The notes: generated by a model not told the origin, from the sequence alone. Counted from the first letter of the stretch, positions 31,499 through 40,711 are shown. The stretch is 64,000 nt of DNA from an uncultured Azospirillum sp. (GCA_900538765.1 UQAB01000003.1:56291-120290); one strand, 5' to 3'. Numbers and translations are program-made.

Positions 31499-32737
31499 AT
31501 GATTATAGAAGACTGGCTGCTGATTTTTATGGCGTTGGCTCTGGTAATTGTAATCTGGGACGTCATCCGTCACCGCCGTATGGCAAAACGTATAGCCGAA
31601 GCGCAGAAAATGGAATCAATCGGCCGTCTGGCCGGTGGCATAGCGCATGATTTTAACAATATGCTGGCGGGTATCAGTTCCGCTGCCGATTTTATCAAGC
31701 TGAAGCTGGGAAAAAAACACGAATTGTACCGTTATGCGCAGATTATTGTGGATTCTTGTATACGGGCATCGCATCTGACGCATCAGCTGCTTTTGTTCTC
31801 CCGTTCCAAAAGCGATACGCCCATGCGCATAGATGTTCACGCCGGACTTGATGAAACGGCTTACTTACTTGAGCATAGTGTCAATTCGCGCGTTAAGGTG
31901 AAAATAATAAAAAAAGCGGAAAAACACGAAATATGCGGTTATCCCGATTTAGTGCACAATCTGATTCTTAATCTGGGGTTGAATGCCAAGGATGCCATGC
32001 CGTCCGGCGGCGTTGTGACAATCGCGACCCGCAATGTTAATTTGAGCCGGGCGGATATCCGAAAAGCGGTTTTAAATGCCGAACCGGGAGAATATCTTGA
32101 AGTTTCCGTTTCAGATACCGGCGGCGGTATCCCCAAGAACCTGCGGAATAAAATATTTGAACCGTTTTTTACGACCAAAGGCTCTGAAAGGGGAACAGGG
32201 CTGGGGTTGGCAGCAGTCTACGGAATAGTCAGAAAGCATAACGGAACAATAACTTATGAATCGTCTTCGTCCGGAACGGTTTTTCATGTTTATCTTCCGC
32301 TGGCTGATGAAAATTGTGAAATGGAACTTTATGACCCGCATCCTTCATGTCCGCTTCCCGCCGGTATTCGCAGCAAAATCATGGTTGTTGACGATGAAGT
32401 TGTTCTCCGCGAACTGTTAACCGATATCTTAAAGCATTTTGATGCCGAAGTTGTCAGTACGGGGGACAGCGCCAATGCTGTAGAATTATATAAAAATACA
32501 CCGGGTATAGACGTTGTAATGCTGGATGTCATTATGCCGGAAAAAAGCGGGTTGGAGGTTTATCACGACCTGCGGAAAATAAATCCCGCGTTGAAAACGG
32601 TATTTATGAGCGGCTATACGGAAGACAATAATATTCAGGACGTTGTTGCCACGGATGAAAACACGCTTTTTGTCGCCAAGCCTTATCAGATTTCTGATGT
32701 CGTGGATAAAGTTTCAAAATTATTAGCAAAAAATTAG
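31499..32737 (+). CDS. Hybrid histidine kinase with receiver domain (CckA-like core)
   Basis: The ATG at 31499 follows AAGGA. The 412-residue product has one N-terminal membrane helix (residues 6-21) and no periplasmic or PAS domain. The dimerisation/phosphoacceptor motif is GGIAHDFNNMLAGI (His50). An HATPase domain follows (N box LNAKDAMPSGG, DTGGGIP, GTGLGLAAVYG), then a receiver domain (VVDDEV, phospho-acceptor in VVMLDVIMPEKSG, KPYQ). The core resembles CckA, the alphaproteobacterial cell-cycle kinase, but lacks its PAS sensors, so it may be a reduced version or a paralogue. Two EAL-like genes follow directly and may act in the same pathway. Confidence 0.9.
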   Translation: MIIEDWLLIFMALALVIVIWDVIRHRRMAKRIAEAQKMESIGRLAGGIAHDFNNMLAGISSAADFIKLKLGKKHELYRYAQIIVDSCIRASHLTHQLLLFSRSKSDTPMRIDVHAGLDETAYLLEHSVNSRVKVKIIKKAEKHEICGYPDLVHNLILNLGLNAKDAMPSGGVVTIATRNVNLSRADIRKAVLNAEPGEYLEVSVSDTGGGIPKNLRNKIFEPFFTTKGSERGTGLGLAAVYGIVRKHNGTITYESSSSGTVFHVYLPLADENCEMELYDPHPSCPLPAGIRSKIMVVDDEVVLRELLTDILKHFDAEVVSTGDSANAVELYKNTPGIDVVMLDVIMPEKSGLEVYHDLRKINPALKTVFMSGYTEDNNIQDVVATDENTLFVAKPYQISDVVDKVSKLLAKN

Positions 32738-32787
32738 AAATTTTGTAATAGTATGAAATAAAATCAAAAAGGAAAGTCAAACATATA

Positions 32788-34062
32788 ATGTCTAAAGCAA
32801 AGGTAGTCCTGTCGGAAAAATATTTACTGACCGCTCTGGACCGTGTGGCAAAAAACGCCCTCGGTTATGCCGTGCTTTACATCAATATTTCAAAACTCAA
32901 ACCCAAAAACCGCCATCCTGAATTTGTCAAGATTATCGCCATGCTTTTTGAGAGTATTATCGGAGCCGCCAAAGGGTCGATGTATATTCTTTCAAATGGC
33001 GATATTGCCATTTTAAGCAAAAATATTACGCCGTCGGAAATTGACGAAGCCGTCAAGAAACTTCGTGCCGGCCTGGCTGCTGATCCGGTCTTATCCCATG
33101 ACAGCCGGGATTTTGCTCTCGTTTATTCTTTTCCTCGCGATTTCTTTTCCTTTTATGGCAAAATAGAAAAGATGGTGCAGGAAAATAAAGAAGCCGAAAC
33201 GGAAGAATTGCCGGTAAAAGAACCGATAGAAGCGGAAGATATGGATAAAATCATTTCGACGCTGGATGATATTGATATGGCGGAATTGGTCAAGCGCCAG
33301 AGCGTTATGCGCGTGCATAACAATGAATTTACTGATTTGATGCAGGAATTTTTTGTTGCCGTCAAAGATTTGAGTCGTTATTTCGGCGACAATAAGGATT
33401 TGGTCGCCAACCGCTGGCTGTTTCAGTATCTGACGCAGGTGCTTGATAAAAAAACACTGGCGGCTTTTGCTTCGGCCGAAATTACCGAATGGCCCGAAAA
33501 AATAAGTCTGAACCTCAATTTGAGCTCCGTCTTTTCTAAGGAATTTGTCGAGTTTGCCAAGAATTTCCTGAAGCCCGCGCAGCAGATTATTGTCGAAGTT
33601 CAGATGATGGATATTCTTAACAATCTGAATCTGTATCACGAGGTAAAAGATATCCTGCATAAAGGCGGGCATAAGCTGTTGATTGATTCGCTCAGCCCCG
33701 CGTCGCTAAGTATGCTCAATCTCGATAAACTGGCACCGGATATGATAAAAATATTCTGGGAGCCTCTGTTAGTCTATGACACGGATAACCAGAGCCTGAA
33801 AAATGCCGTGGAATATATGAAGCCCGAAAATGTTATTCTGGCAAAATGTGATGGCAGCGAAGCAATGCGTTGGGGCTTGTCATACGGTCTTAATACCTTT
33901 CAGGGGCCGTATATTGATGAAATAGAAATTGCGCTGATTCGCCGCCAATGCCCCAATGCCAAAATCTGCGGCAGCCTGGATTGCATCAAGCGCCGCCGCC
34001 TGTTGCAGGGAATGTTTCGTGATGAATGTCCACATAAAGACATCCTGGAAAAAATATTGTGA
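32788..34062 (+). CDS. Degenerate EAL-domain-like protein, first of a tandem pair
   Basis: The 424-residue protein has an N-terminal alpha/beta domain (about 1-125) reminiscent of a degenerate GGDEF fold, an acidic linker, and a C-terminal half whose strand-helix order follows EAL phosphodiesterases: ISLNLNLSSVFSKEF, LLIDSLSPASLSML, PDMIKIFW, and GLNTFQGPYID matching the QGY loop. The EAL signature and most metal-binding residues are missing, so c-di-GMP hydrolysis is unlikely; it may bind a nucleotide or a protein partner instead. It follows the hybrid kinase by 50 bp and overlaps the region just before a paralogue. Confidence 0.65.
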   Translation: MSKAKVVLSEKYLLTALDRVAKNALGYAVLYINISKLKPKNRHPEFVKIIAMLFESIIGAAKGSMYILSNGDIAILSKNITPSEIDEAVKKLRAGLAADPVLSHDSRDFALVYSFPRDFFSFYGKIEKMVQENKEAETEELPVKEPIEAEDMDKIISTLDDIDMAELVKRQSVMRVHNNEFTDLMQEFFVAVKDLSRYFGDNKDLVANRWLFQYLTQVLDKKTLAAFASAEITEWPEKISLNLNLSSVFSKEFVEFAKNFLKPAQQIIVEVQMMDILNNLNLYHEVKDILHKGGHKLLIDSLSPASLSMLNLDKLAPDMIKIFWEPLLVYDTDNQSLKNAVEYMKPENVILAKCDGSEAMRWGLSYGLNTFQGPYIDEIEIALIRRQCPNAKICGSLDCIKRRRLLQGMFRDECPHKDILEKIL

Positions 34063-34070
34063 GGCCGGAT

Positions 34071-35360
34071 ATGTTTCTTTTTTCTAAAAATCAGTCTGCC
34101 GACAAAAATAAAAAAGCCGAATTAAAAAAAGATGTGATTATCTATGATTATCTGACCAAACTGGAAGACAATCTCGGAAAATACAAGGCCTTGTATCTTT
34201 ATGGGCACAAACTTAACGGTAACAGTCTGCGTCTGCTGTCCCGTCAGGCACTTTTGAAAATCTTTGAAAATGTTATTTCTAAGTTCAAGGGTGAAGTTTT
34301 TGCATTGCCCAATGATGACATGATAGTTGTTTATAATAAGGAAGCTCAGGAGGAAGTGTGGGCCTGCCTGATAAAAATACGCTATATGCTTCATGATGAT
34401 CCGCTCATGAAAGATGCCTTTGATTTGGAACAAATAGGCTTTATAAAATATTTTGATTTGAACGAGGGAACCAAAGAGCTGCATGATACGATTGATGCCG
34501 CGATTTCTGATTATCGCAGCCCCGGACGCTCTTTGGGTGAAGATTATAAGGCCAAACCCGCCCTTTCTCACGAAATGGTGATGGGCGCCAGAAAAATCCG
34601 GCAGGAATTAACCACGGGAATGCTGGCTAAAGTCCAGAAAGCATTGGCAATGACCGATTTTTCAAGCCTGATTCGCCGCCAGTCCGTTTGTGCCGTAATC
34701 GGAAAATCTTCGCCTCAGGTCTTATTCGATGAGGTGTTTGTTTCTATTGCCGATTTGCGCGATATGTTAATGCCGGATGTTGATTTGACGGCAAATCCTT
34801 GGTTGTTCTTACACTTGGCGGGAACGCTTGATAAAAGGGTTTTGGTCCATGTCAGTAAACATGATGACGGAGCCTTGACCAGAAATTTCAGCTTAAATTT
34901 GAATGTTTCTACGATTCTTTCTGATGATTTTCTGCTCTTTGACGAGAATATCAATGCTTCCATGCGTTCCTCCGTTGTTTTGGAACTTCAGCTGGTTGAT
35001 ATTTTCAGTGATATTAAGGCATTTATGCTGGCAAAGACATTTGCTCAGTATCGGGGGTATAAAATCTGTATCGACGGCATAACCGTTGATAAGCTGAAAT
35101 ATATTAACCGGACAAACCTTGGTGCGGATTTAATCAAAATAATCTGGCATCCGAGTTTTATGGAGATTGTCAATGAAGACAAACATTTTGTGGACTATGT
35201 CAACCGTGCCGAACGCGCCAAAATGATTCTCTGCCGGGTGGATGATCCGGCTGCTGTCGAAATCGGCAATTCTCTCGGCATAAATTTGTATCAGGGGCGC
35301 TATATCCAAAGGCTGCTGGCCAAGCAAAGCAAAAAGACTTTTTTCAGTATTCGCGGGTAG
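34071..35360 (+). CDS. Degenerate EAL-domain-like protein, second of a tandem pair
   Basis: I place the start at ATG 34071, eight bases after the upstream stop, because GAGG lies six bases before it; a GTG at 34059 would overlap. The 429-residue product shares the same plan as its neighbour: a variable N-terminal domain, the segment LIRRQSVCAVIG matching LVKRQSVMRVH in the first copy, FSLNLNVSTILSDDF, ICIDGITVDKLKYIN, ADLIKIIWHP and GINLYQGRYIQ. As in the first copy, EAL catalytic residues are absent. The pair probably arose by duplication and is likely to work as a hetero-complex or signalling adaptor of the preceding kinase; this is inference. Confidence 0.65.
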   Translation: MFLFSKNQSADKNKKAELKKDVIIYDYLTKLEDNLGKYKALYLYGHKLNGNSLRLLSRQALLKIFENVISKFKGEVFALPNDDMIVVYNKEAQEEVWACLIKIRYMLHDDPLMKDAFDLEQIGFIKYFDLNEGTKELHDTIDAAISDYRSPGRSLGEDYKAKPALSHEMVMGARKIRQELTTGMLAKVQKALAMTDFSSLIRRQSVCAVIGKSSPQVLFDEVFVSIADLRDMLMPDVDLTANPWLFLHLAGTLDKRVLVHVSKHDDGALTRNFSLNLNVSTILSDDFLLFDENINASMRSSVVLELQLVDIFSDIKAFMLAKTFAQYRGYKICIDGITVDKLKYINRTNLGADLIKIIWHPSFMEIVNEDKHFVDYVNRAERAKMILCRVDDPAAVEIGNSLGINLYQGRYIQRLLAKQSKKTFFSIRG

Positions 35361-35423
35361 CTGTTTCGCTTTAGGGGTGTTCCCGTTTTACCAATTTTTA
35401 AGATTAATATGCTCAAATTATAA

Positions 35424-35448
35424 AAGACAGCGAGTCTGTGTTTTTTTT
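35424..35448 (+). terminator. Terminator after the EAL-like pair
   Basis: AGACAG and CTGT(G) bracket a five-base loop, followed by eight T, 60 bp after the second EAL-like gene. Confidence 0.55.
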
Positions 35449-35475
35449 GTATTAATCTGAAATTTAGGTGCTATT

Positions 35476-35796
35476 ATGGGATTATTGTCAGAACTGCAAA
35501 ACCGTTTGAAAAAGTCAGGATTATTGATTGTTTTCGTTTTGCTGTTTTTCTACTTTAGTTTTTATACCATCAACGGTGAGCGTGGCCTCCGCCGTTATTT
35601 GCACCTGCAGCAGGAATTGAGCTATGCAGAGAAAATTGCCGATAAATACAGCCGCGAAAAAGCCGAGTTGGAAGAAAAGGTGCGCCTTTTGTCTTCAAAC
35701 AGTCTTGATCTTGATATGCTTGACGAACGTGCCCGCGCAGTTTTGAATTATGCCGGGAATAATGAATTTATATTGCTTGACAACGAAGAAAATTAG
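35476..35796 (+). CDS. ftsB: Cell-division protein FtsB (DivIC family)
   Basis: The 106-residue protein has a short cytoplasmic N-terminus, one membrane helix (LLIVFVLLFFYFSFYTI, about residues 16-32), the motif GERGLRRYLHLQQEL at the start of a periplasmic coiled coil, and a C-terminal segment DLDMLDERARAVLNY. This is the FtsB pattern; FtsB with FtsL and FtsQ activates septal wall synthesis. In many proteobacteria it sits next to eno; here eno is elsewhere (57591) and the neighbour is an M23 peptidase, keeping a cell-envelope theme. Confidence 0.9.
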   Translation: MGLLSELQNRLKKSGLLIVFVLLFFYFSFYTINGERGLRRYLHLQQELSYAEKIADKYSREKAELEEKVRLLSSNSLDLDMLDERARAVLNYAGNNEFILLDNEEN

Positions 35797-35914
35797 TTTA
35801 TAAAAAAGTACAGAAATACAAAAGGTTAATCCTAAGTATAGGATAAGTGTGTAAATAAACTGTTTTTTTAGAGCAAATTGCTGTATAATAAAATCCGTCT
35901 GGAGTGTTTTCCGG

Positions 35915-37165
35915 ATGGATGGTTTTTTGTTTATGGAAAGTATGAAGATACAAAAGAAAATAGCAGTCTTGCCTGCGCGGCCGGTATATAATAAAAAGAA
36001 GCCGTTCTTTTCGCCTAAGGAAATAATATTCAGAGGCGAAGGCCGGGCCGTGGTTTTTACCATATCCTCGTTTTTGCAGATGTTTTTGTTTATACTGGTG
36101 CTTTTTATCGGCGGCTGGAATCTCTATTCTTATTACATGTATAACCGGTCCGGCCATATTATTTCTAAAAAGGACCGGCAGCTGGATCAGACGCGCGATG
36201 CCTATGTCGATTTGATGACGGAATTTGTTGCGCTCAATAAAAACGTCAGTACCATTGTTGCATCTCTTGAAGATGTAAAGGATCCGAATGATCGGCGCAT
36301 CCAACAATATAAGGCTCAGGCCGAAATAATTGAAAATAAGATTCATGAAATTACGGAAGCTAATTCCTGGCTGGCGCCGGATGAGGTGACAAAGCGTGCT
36401 AATATGTATGAAGCCATGTTGCAGCGGGATATTGTTGTATCTGAACGCGATGAATTGAAAAAGCAGCTGGATGAGTTGGAAACATCCGTGCGGGAAATGC
36501 GCAGCGTTGAAAACGAAGTCTTTGAAAAAATAAAAACGCTGTCGTCAAAAGAAGTGGAAAAAATGAAAAAAGCTTTGGGAGAAGTCAATAAGCCTCTGAA
36601 GGAAAAGGGATTGTATTTCAACGCGTTGTCAAATAAAAAAGGCAACACTGGCGGCCCGTATATTCCTGATAACGGTTTGTTGAACCGCAATCCGAAACTC
36701 AACGAACAGGTAACCGCCATTTATCGGAATATGGAAGACCATGAATATTATAAGCAGGTGATTTCGGGAACTCCGATTGGAAAACCTGTATGGAGCTATT
36801 GGGTAACCTCCAAGTTTGGCGGCCGGTTGGATCCGTTTAAAAAGAGCAAGGCCGTTCATAAAGGGATTGATCTGGCCAGTATGACTGGAAACAAAATCAA
36901 GGTAAAGGCCAAAGGGAAAGTCACCCGTTCGGAATACACGGCTGGTTATGGCAATCTGGTTGTCGTTGACCATGGCAACGGTTTTGTAACCAAATACGGA
37001 CATATGCATAAACGTTATGTTGAAAAAGGCGATGAAGTCGAATATGATACGGTTTTAGGCGAAGTCGGCTCGACCGGACGTTCTACCGGGCCGCATCTCC
37101 ATTATGAAGTTTTGTATCGAGGTGTTCCGGTTGATCCGATGCCGTTTATTCAGGCTAAAATTTAA
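35915..37165 (+). CDS. Membrane-anchored M23 family peptidase
   Basis: The 416-residue product has one membrane helix near residues 50-68, a long periplasmic coiled coil (about 75-220), and a C-terminal LytM/M23 domain with the zinc ligands in HKGIDLAS and HLHYEV plus the GYGNLVVVDHGNGF strand. Such enzymes cut peptidoglycan cross-links. The start is uncertain: ATG 35915 has GGAG ten bases upstream, while ATG 35933 and 35942 lie downstream in frame. A TATAAT at 35884-35889 suggests transcription from about 35896. It is followed 14 bp later by a bactofilin gene, a pairing known to shape cells locally in other bacteria. Confidence 0.88.
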   Translation: MDGFLFMESMKIQKKIAVLPARPVYNKKKPFFSPKEIIFRGEGRAVVFTISSFLQMFLFILVLFIGGWNLYSYYMYNRSGHIISKKDRQLDQTRDAYVDLMTEFVALNKNVSTIVASLEDVKDPNDRRIQQYKAQAEIIENKIHEITEANSWLAPDEVTKRANMYEAMLQRDIVVSERDELKKQLDELETSVREMRSVENEVFEKIKTLSSKEVEKMKKALGEVNKPLKEKGLYFNALSNKKGNTGGPYIPDNGLLNRNPKLNEQVTAIYRNMEDHEYYKQVISGTPIGKPVWSYWVTSKFGGRLDPFKKSKAVHKGIDLASMTGNKIKVKAKGKVTRSEYTAGYGNLVVVDHGNGFVTKYGHMHKRYVEKGDEVEYDTVLGEVGSTGRSTGPHLHYEVLYRGVPVDPMPFIQAKI

Positions 37166-37179
37166 GTTGAGGAACAAAA

Positions 37180-37632
37180 ATGGGTAATTTAAAACGTATG
37201 GTTTATTTGAAATTTGCGCGTCGGGTCGGCAGCAACAGCAATACGGCTCCCGTACCGAGCATTATCGGCGAGGGGACGGAATTTAATGGGAATTTCAAAA
37301 GCAGCGGCACGATTCATATTGACGGCAAATTGACCGGGGATGTGGCTTGTGATGAACTGGTTATCGGAACCAACGGTTATGTCAAAGGTTATGTAAATGC
37401 CAAAAAATTTCATATCTACGGAACTTTTGAAGGGAAAGCCGAAGCCGACAGCCTGTTTATTGCCCAAACAGCCAAACTGATTGGCGACGTAACGCATGTA
37501 ACGATTGCGATTGAACCGGGCGCTTATATTGACGGCCGTTGCATTCGCAAGGACAGGGAAGCACAATCTTTGACGGCTGTCAAAAGCACGGCGATGTTGT
37601 CTTCTCCTGAAAAGGTCAAAAAACAGGCTTAA
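37180..37632 (+). CDS. Bactofilin (polymer-forming cytoskeletal protein)
   Basis: The 150-residue protein has the bactofilin (DUF583) beta-helix core of short repeated strands: IIGEGTEFNGNFKSSGTIHI, DGKLTGDV, YVKGYVNAKKFHIYG, EAKADSLF-like and IDGRCIRKD. Short unstructured tails flank it. Bactofilins polymerise without nucleotides on the membrane and recruit cell-wall enzymes. Its place right after an M23 peptidase gene fits a scaffold-plus-hydrolase module, as in the LmdC-BacA and Csd1-CcmA systems. Confidence 0.92.
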   Translation: MGNLKRMVYLKFARRVGSNSNTAPVPSIIGEGTEFNGNFKSSGTIHIDGKLTGDVACDELVIGTNGYVKGYVNAKKFHIYGTFEGKAEADSLFIAQTAKLIGDVTHVTIAIEPGAYIDGRCIRKDREAQSLTAVKSTAMLSSPEKVKKQA

Positions 37633-37640
37633 TTGAGAAA

Positions 37641-38129
37641 ATGGTAGCCAAGAGTTCAAAATCAGATTATATTTCTACCGGCGTCGTTGCGCAAAACCGC
37701 CGCGCAAGCTTTGATTATTTCATTGACGAAACCTATACCGCCGGATTGGAACTGACAGGAACGGAGGTCAAATCCCTGCGTCAGGGGCATGCTAATATTA
37801 ATGATGCCTATGGTCTGGAAAAAAACGGCGAACTATTTATCAGCAATATGTTCATTGCCGAATATGCCAACAAAGGCTATGCTTCTCATGCCGAAAAACG
37901 CGACCGTAAACTTTTGCTCAAAAGAAAAGAAATTAACGATATTATTGGCAGCTTGGCCAGAAAAGGAACAACGCTTGTTGCCGTAAAACTGTTTTTTGAC
38001 GAACGGGGACGTGCGAAAATGATTGTTGGCCTGGGGCGCGGCAAAAAGCTTTATGATAAGCGGGAAACCATGAAAGACCGTGACTGGTCGCGCGACAAAC
38101 AGCGCATTATGATTAACGCCAATCGGTAA
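37641..38129 (+). CDS. smpB: SsrA-binding protein SmpB
   Basis: SmpB binds tmRNA and brings it to stalled ribosomes. The 162-residue product has the OB-fold with VAQNRRASFDYFIDETYTAG, GTEVKSLRQGHANINDAY, and the C-terminal tail with GKKLYDKRETMKDRDWSRDK. Length and motifs are typical. The tmRNA gene was not found in this window. It starts eight bases after the bactofilin stop. Confidence 0.97.
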   Translation: MVAKSSKSDYISTGVVAQNRRASFDYFIDETYTAGLELTGTEVKSLRQGHANINDAYGLEKNGELFISNMFIAEYANKGYASHAEKRDRKLLLKRKEINDIIGSLARKGTTLVAVKLFFDERGRAKMIVGLGRGKKLYDKRETMKDRDWSRDKQRIMINANR

Positions 38130-38167
38130 AGAGAGATAAAGTCCCGTAATAGACATCGGACTTTTGC

Positions 38168-38623
38168 TTACGGCTTCCGTTTATTTCTGAAAAAATCTTT
38201 AAGTATCTGCCCGCATTCTTCTTCCAAAATCCCGCCTTGAACAGTCGGCCGGTGATGGCAGGTCGGCGCATCGTAAAATCTGACGCCGCTGGCAACTGCG
38301 CCGCCTTTGGCGTCATAGGCGCCGAAATACAAATTGTTGATTCTTGCGAAGGAAATGGCGCCGGCACACATGGTGCAGGGTTCAAGCGTCACATATAAAT
38401 CCATGCCGCGCAGCCGGTTTTGCCCAAGCTTTCGGCAGGCTTTTTGAATGGCTGCCAGTTCGGCGTGCGCCGTCGCATCCAGAATATGTTCGCTTTGGTT
38501 GTATGCTTCGGCAATAATTTTATCTTCTTCCGGGTCGACAATCACCGCACCGATGGGAACTTCGTCTTCCAGAGCCGCCTGCCGCGCCAGCTCCAAAGCC
38601 CGCTGCATATATTTGACTTGCAT
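38168..38623 (-). CDS. tadA: tRNA-specific adenosine deaminase TadA
   Basis: TadA converts A34 to inosine in tRNA-Arg(ACG). The 151-residue product has the zinc-site motifs HAELAAI (His plus catalytic Glu) and PCTMCAGAI, and the FGAYDAKGGA region. It is convergent with smpB (38 bp apart) and divergent from rluB. Length and motifs are typical. Confidence 0.95.
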   Translation of the reverse strand: MQVKYMQRALELARQAALEDEVPIGAVIVDPEEDKIIAEAYNQSEHILDATAHAELAAIQKACRKLGQNRLRGMDLYVTLEPCTMCAGAISFARINNLYFGAYDAKGGAVASGVRFYDAPTCHHRPTVQGGILEEECGQILKDFFRNKRKP

Positions 38624-38690
38624 TTTAATCCTTTATTCTTTTGAAAATATTTGTTATATAGTATAACAAAATAAAAAAGGAAAGATTAAA

Positions 38691-39407
38691 ATGTCTGAAA
38701 GAATAGCCAAATTTATCGCCCGCTCCGGCGTATGCTCCCGCCGTCAGGCGGAGGAACTGATTCTCCAAAAGCGAGTCACCGTCAACGGCGAAGTTGTTGA
38801 AAGCCCGGCTTTTAATGTCGAAGGGAATGAAAAGATTCTTTTGGACGGCGAAAAGCTTCCGGCGATTGAAAACACGCGCATGTGGGTTTATTACAAGCCG
38901 ACCGGACTGGTAACAACCCATAAAGACGAGCAGGGGAGGCCGACCGTTTTTGAAAATCTGCCTGAAGGTTTGCCGCGCGTTATTTCCGTCGGGCGCTTGG
39001 ATTTAAATTCCGAAGGCCTGCTGCTGCTGACCAACAGCGGCGAACTTTCCCGGCGTCTGGAACTGCCGTCAAATTCCTGGAGCCGCAGATATAAAGTCAA
39101 AGTCCACGGCAGAATTAACCGCGACAAACTGGCGGAACTTGAGCAGGGCATAACGATAGACGGGATTCGCTATGGTTCGATAAAAGTCGAGGTCGAAAGC
39201 GAGCAGGGGACAAACGCTTGGCTGAGCGTAACGCTGCAGGAAGGGAAAAACCGCGAAATCCGTAAGGTGATGAAGTTTATCGGCTTGGATGTTGCCCGCC
39301 TGATTCGTCTTTCTTACGGTCCGTTTCAACTGGGCAGCCTGAAAAAGGGAGAAGTCCGCGAAGTTCCGCAGAAAGTTCTTAAAGAACAGTTGGGGAATAA
39401 ACTCTGA
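38691..39407 (+). CDS. rluB: Pseudouridine synthase RluB/RsuA family
   Basis: The 238-residue product has an N-terminal S4 RNA-binding domain (IAKFIARSGVCSRRQAEELI), the catalytic-aspartate motif GRLDLNSEGLLLLTN, and late motifs EGKNREIRKVMKFIG and RLIRLSYGPF. It modifies a uridine in 23S (RluB) or 16S (RsuA) rRNA; the two are hard to separate by sequence alone, and RluB is the more likely. Its TGA overlaps the rsmD ATG (TGATG), so the two rRNA-modifying enzymes are coupled. Confidence 0.92.
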   Translation: MSERIAKFIARSGVCSRRQAEELILQKRVTVNGEVVESPAFNVEGNEKILLDGEKLPAIENTRMWVYYKPTGLVTTHKDEQGRPTVFENLPEGLPRVISVGRLDLNSEGLLLLTNSGELSRRLELPSNSWSRRYKVKVHGRINRDKLAELEQGITIDGIRYGSIKVEVESEQGTNAWLSVTLQEGKNREIRKVMKFIGLDVARLIRLSYGPFQLGSLKKGEVREVPQKVLKEQLGNKL

Positions 39408-39952
39408 TGCGGATTATCGGCGGCAGCTATCGGGGAAAAAAACTTTTTTCGCCGCGGTCGGAGGGCGTTCGCCCGACGGCCGACCGGGCGCGGGAAAGCG
39501 TTTTTAATATTCTCAATTCCAAGCTTGACGGCGGCTGGGAAGCTTGTTACCTGCTGGAAATTTTTGCCGGTACCGGCGCTTTTTCTCTGGAGGCAATATC
39601 CCGCGGCGCCGCGGCGGCCTGCCTGATAGACATTAATCCTGACAATGCCCGCCGCAATATTGAACTTTTCCCAAAAGAACAGGGGCTTATCAAATTATTG
39701 AAAGCCGATGCATTAAAACTTCCGCCGGCAACAGAGGTTTATAACTTGTTGTTTATGGATGCGCCTTATGCCAAAGGGTTGAGCGAACCGGCGCTTCGCC
39801 GGGCGGCAGAGCAGGGCTGGCTGCAAGACGGCTGCCTGTGTGTTGTTGAACTTGAAAAAAACGAAGCCTTTGATTTGCCGCCGGATTTTGAACTCCTTGA
39901 CGAACGCAGCTATGGCATTGCCCGCTTTTTATTCGCCCGTTATTGCCGTTAA
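39407..39952 (+). CDS. rsmD: 16S rRNA (guanine966-N2)-methyltransferase RsmD
   Basis: The 181-residue enzyme begins with the family signature RIIGGSYRGKKL and RPTADRARESVFNIL, has the S-adenosylmethionine site EIFAGTGAFSLEAISRGA and the catalytic DAPY motif (LLFMDAPYAKG). It methylates G966 in the 30S head. It is coupled to rluB by a one-base overlap. Confidence 0.95.
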   Translation: MRIIGGSYRGKKLFSPRSEGVRPTADRARESVFNILNSKLDGGWEACYLLEIFAGTGAFSLEAISRGAAAACLIDINPDNARRNIELFPKEQGLIKLLKADALKLPPATEVYNLLFMDAPYAKGLSEPALRRAAEQGWLQDGCLCVVELEKNEAFDLPPDFELLDERSYGIARFLFARYCR

Positions 39953-40032
39953 TGTAATATTTGCTTGAACTTATTTATAAAAGTACTAACATTAAGTTAT
40001 TACAATGCAACCTAAATTAAGGAGTTTAGGAC

Positions 40033-40674
40033 ATGGGGTTTATTGATAATACCGTAAAATGGCTGGGTGAAAAAGTAACAGATCCGACACCTCCGGGAGA
40101 AAAGCAGAAAAACGGCAATAAAGTCAGCTTTAAAAAGCTTGATAAATTTATTGAACGTCCCCGGGAGCTGGAGGGTGAATTTAAGGAAATTATCGGTAAC
40201 CCGCCGTTGTTCGGCATTATCGGCAAGCCCGAGTGGGAAAGCGCCCTGAAAAATGCGCCTTTGATTTATGCCTCTGTCGTTCAGGCCAATAATGCCCTGT
40301 ATGAACCGGGAAATGAAATGTATCTCCCCGCTGTCCTTTTGTTTGCTGAAGATGAGGCACACCAGAGGAATATTGACTGGCTGAAAGAAACCACGGCCAA
40401 AATCCATGAAATGGAAGAAAGCGAGGATGTCCCGCCGGAAGCGGAAATATTTATTTCTGCGCTGAATGACGAAGATGACGGTTTTTGCATCCGCCTTCCC
40501 GAATGTCTGTCTGACGGCGCAAAAGCCTGGTGTGTTGTTTATAAATTTGCCCGCCAGACGGATTTGCCCAATACCTATCTGCCGCGGGACAATATTGTTC
40601 CGATGTTTCTCAAATCGGCGGAATACGCCTATGCCGACGGCCTGATATTAATTCCCGCCAGATATTATATGTAA
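40033..40674 (+). CDS. Hypothetical cytoplasmic protein
   Basis: The 213-residue product follows AAGGAG at suitable spacing and has normal codon use for the region, so it is probably real. It has no signal peptide or membrane helix and is acidic, with possible mixed alpha/beta structure in the second half (FCIRLPECLSDGAKAWCVVYK). No family is recognised. It has its own probable promoter (TTGAAC, 16 bp, TAACAT near 39964-39991) and a clear terminator, so it is a single-gene unit. Confidence 0.65.
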   Translation: MGFIDNTVKWLGEKVTDPTPPGEKQKNGNKVSFKKLDKFIERPRELEGEFKEIIGNPPLFGIIGKPEWESALKNAPLIYASVVQANNALYEPGNEMYLPAVLLFAEDEAHQRNIDWLKETTAKIHEMEESEDVPPEAEIFISALNDEDDGFCIRLPECLSDGAKAWCVVYKFARQTDLPNTYLPRDNIVPMFLKSAEYAYADGLILIPARYYM

Positions 40675-40677
40675 GAA

Positions 40678-40711
40678 AAACGGAGAGCAAAAACTCTCCG
40701 TTTTCTTTTTA
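40678..40711 (+). terminator. Intrinsic terminator
   Basis: AACGGAGAG and CTCTCCGTT pair around CAAAAA, followed by TTCTTTTT. It ends the preceding plus-strand gene; on the minus strand it lies at the end of the lipoprotein gene. Confidence 0.8.
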
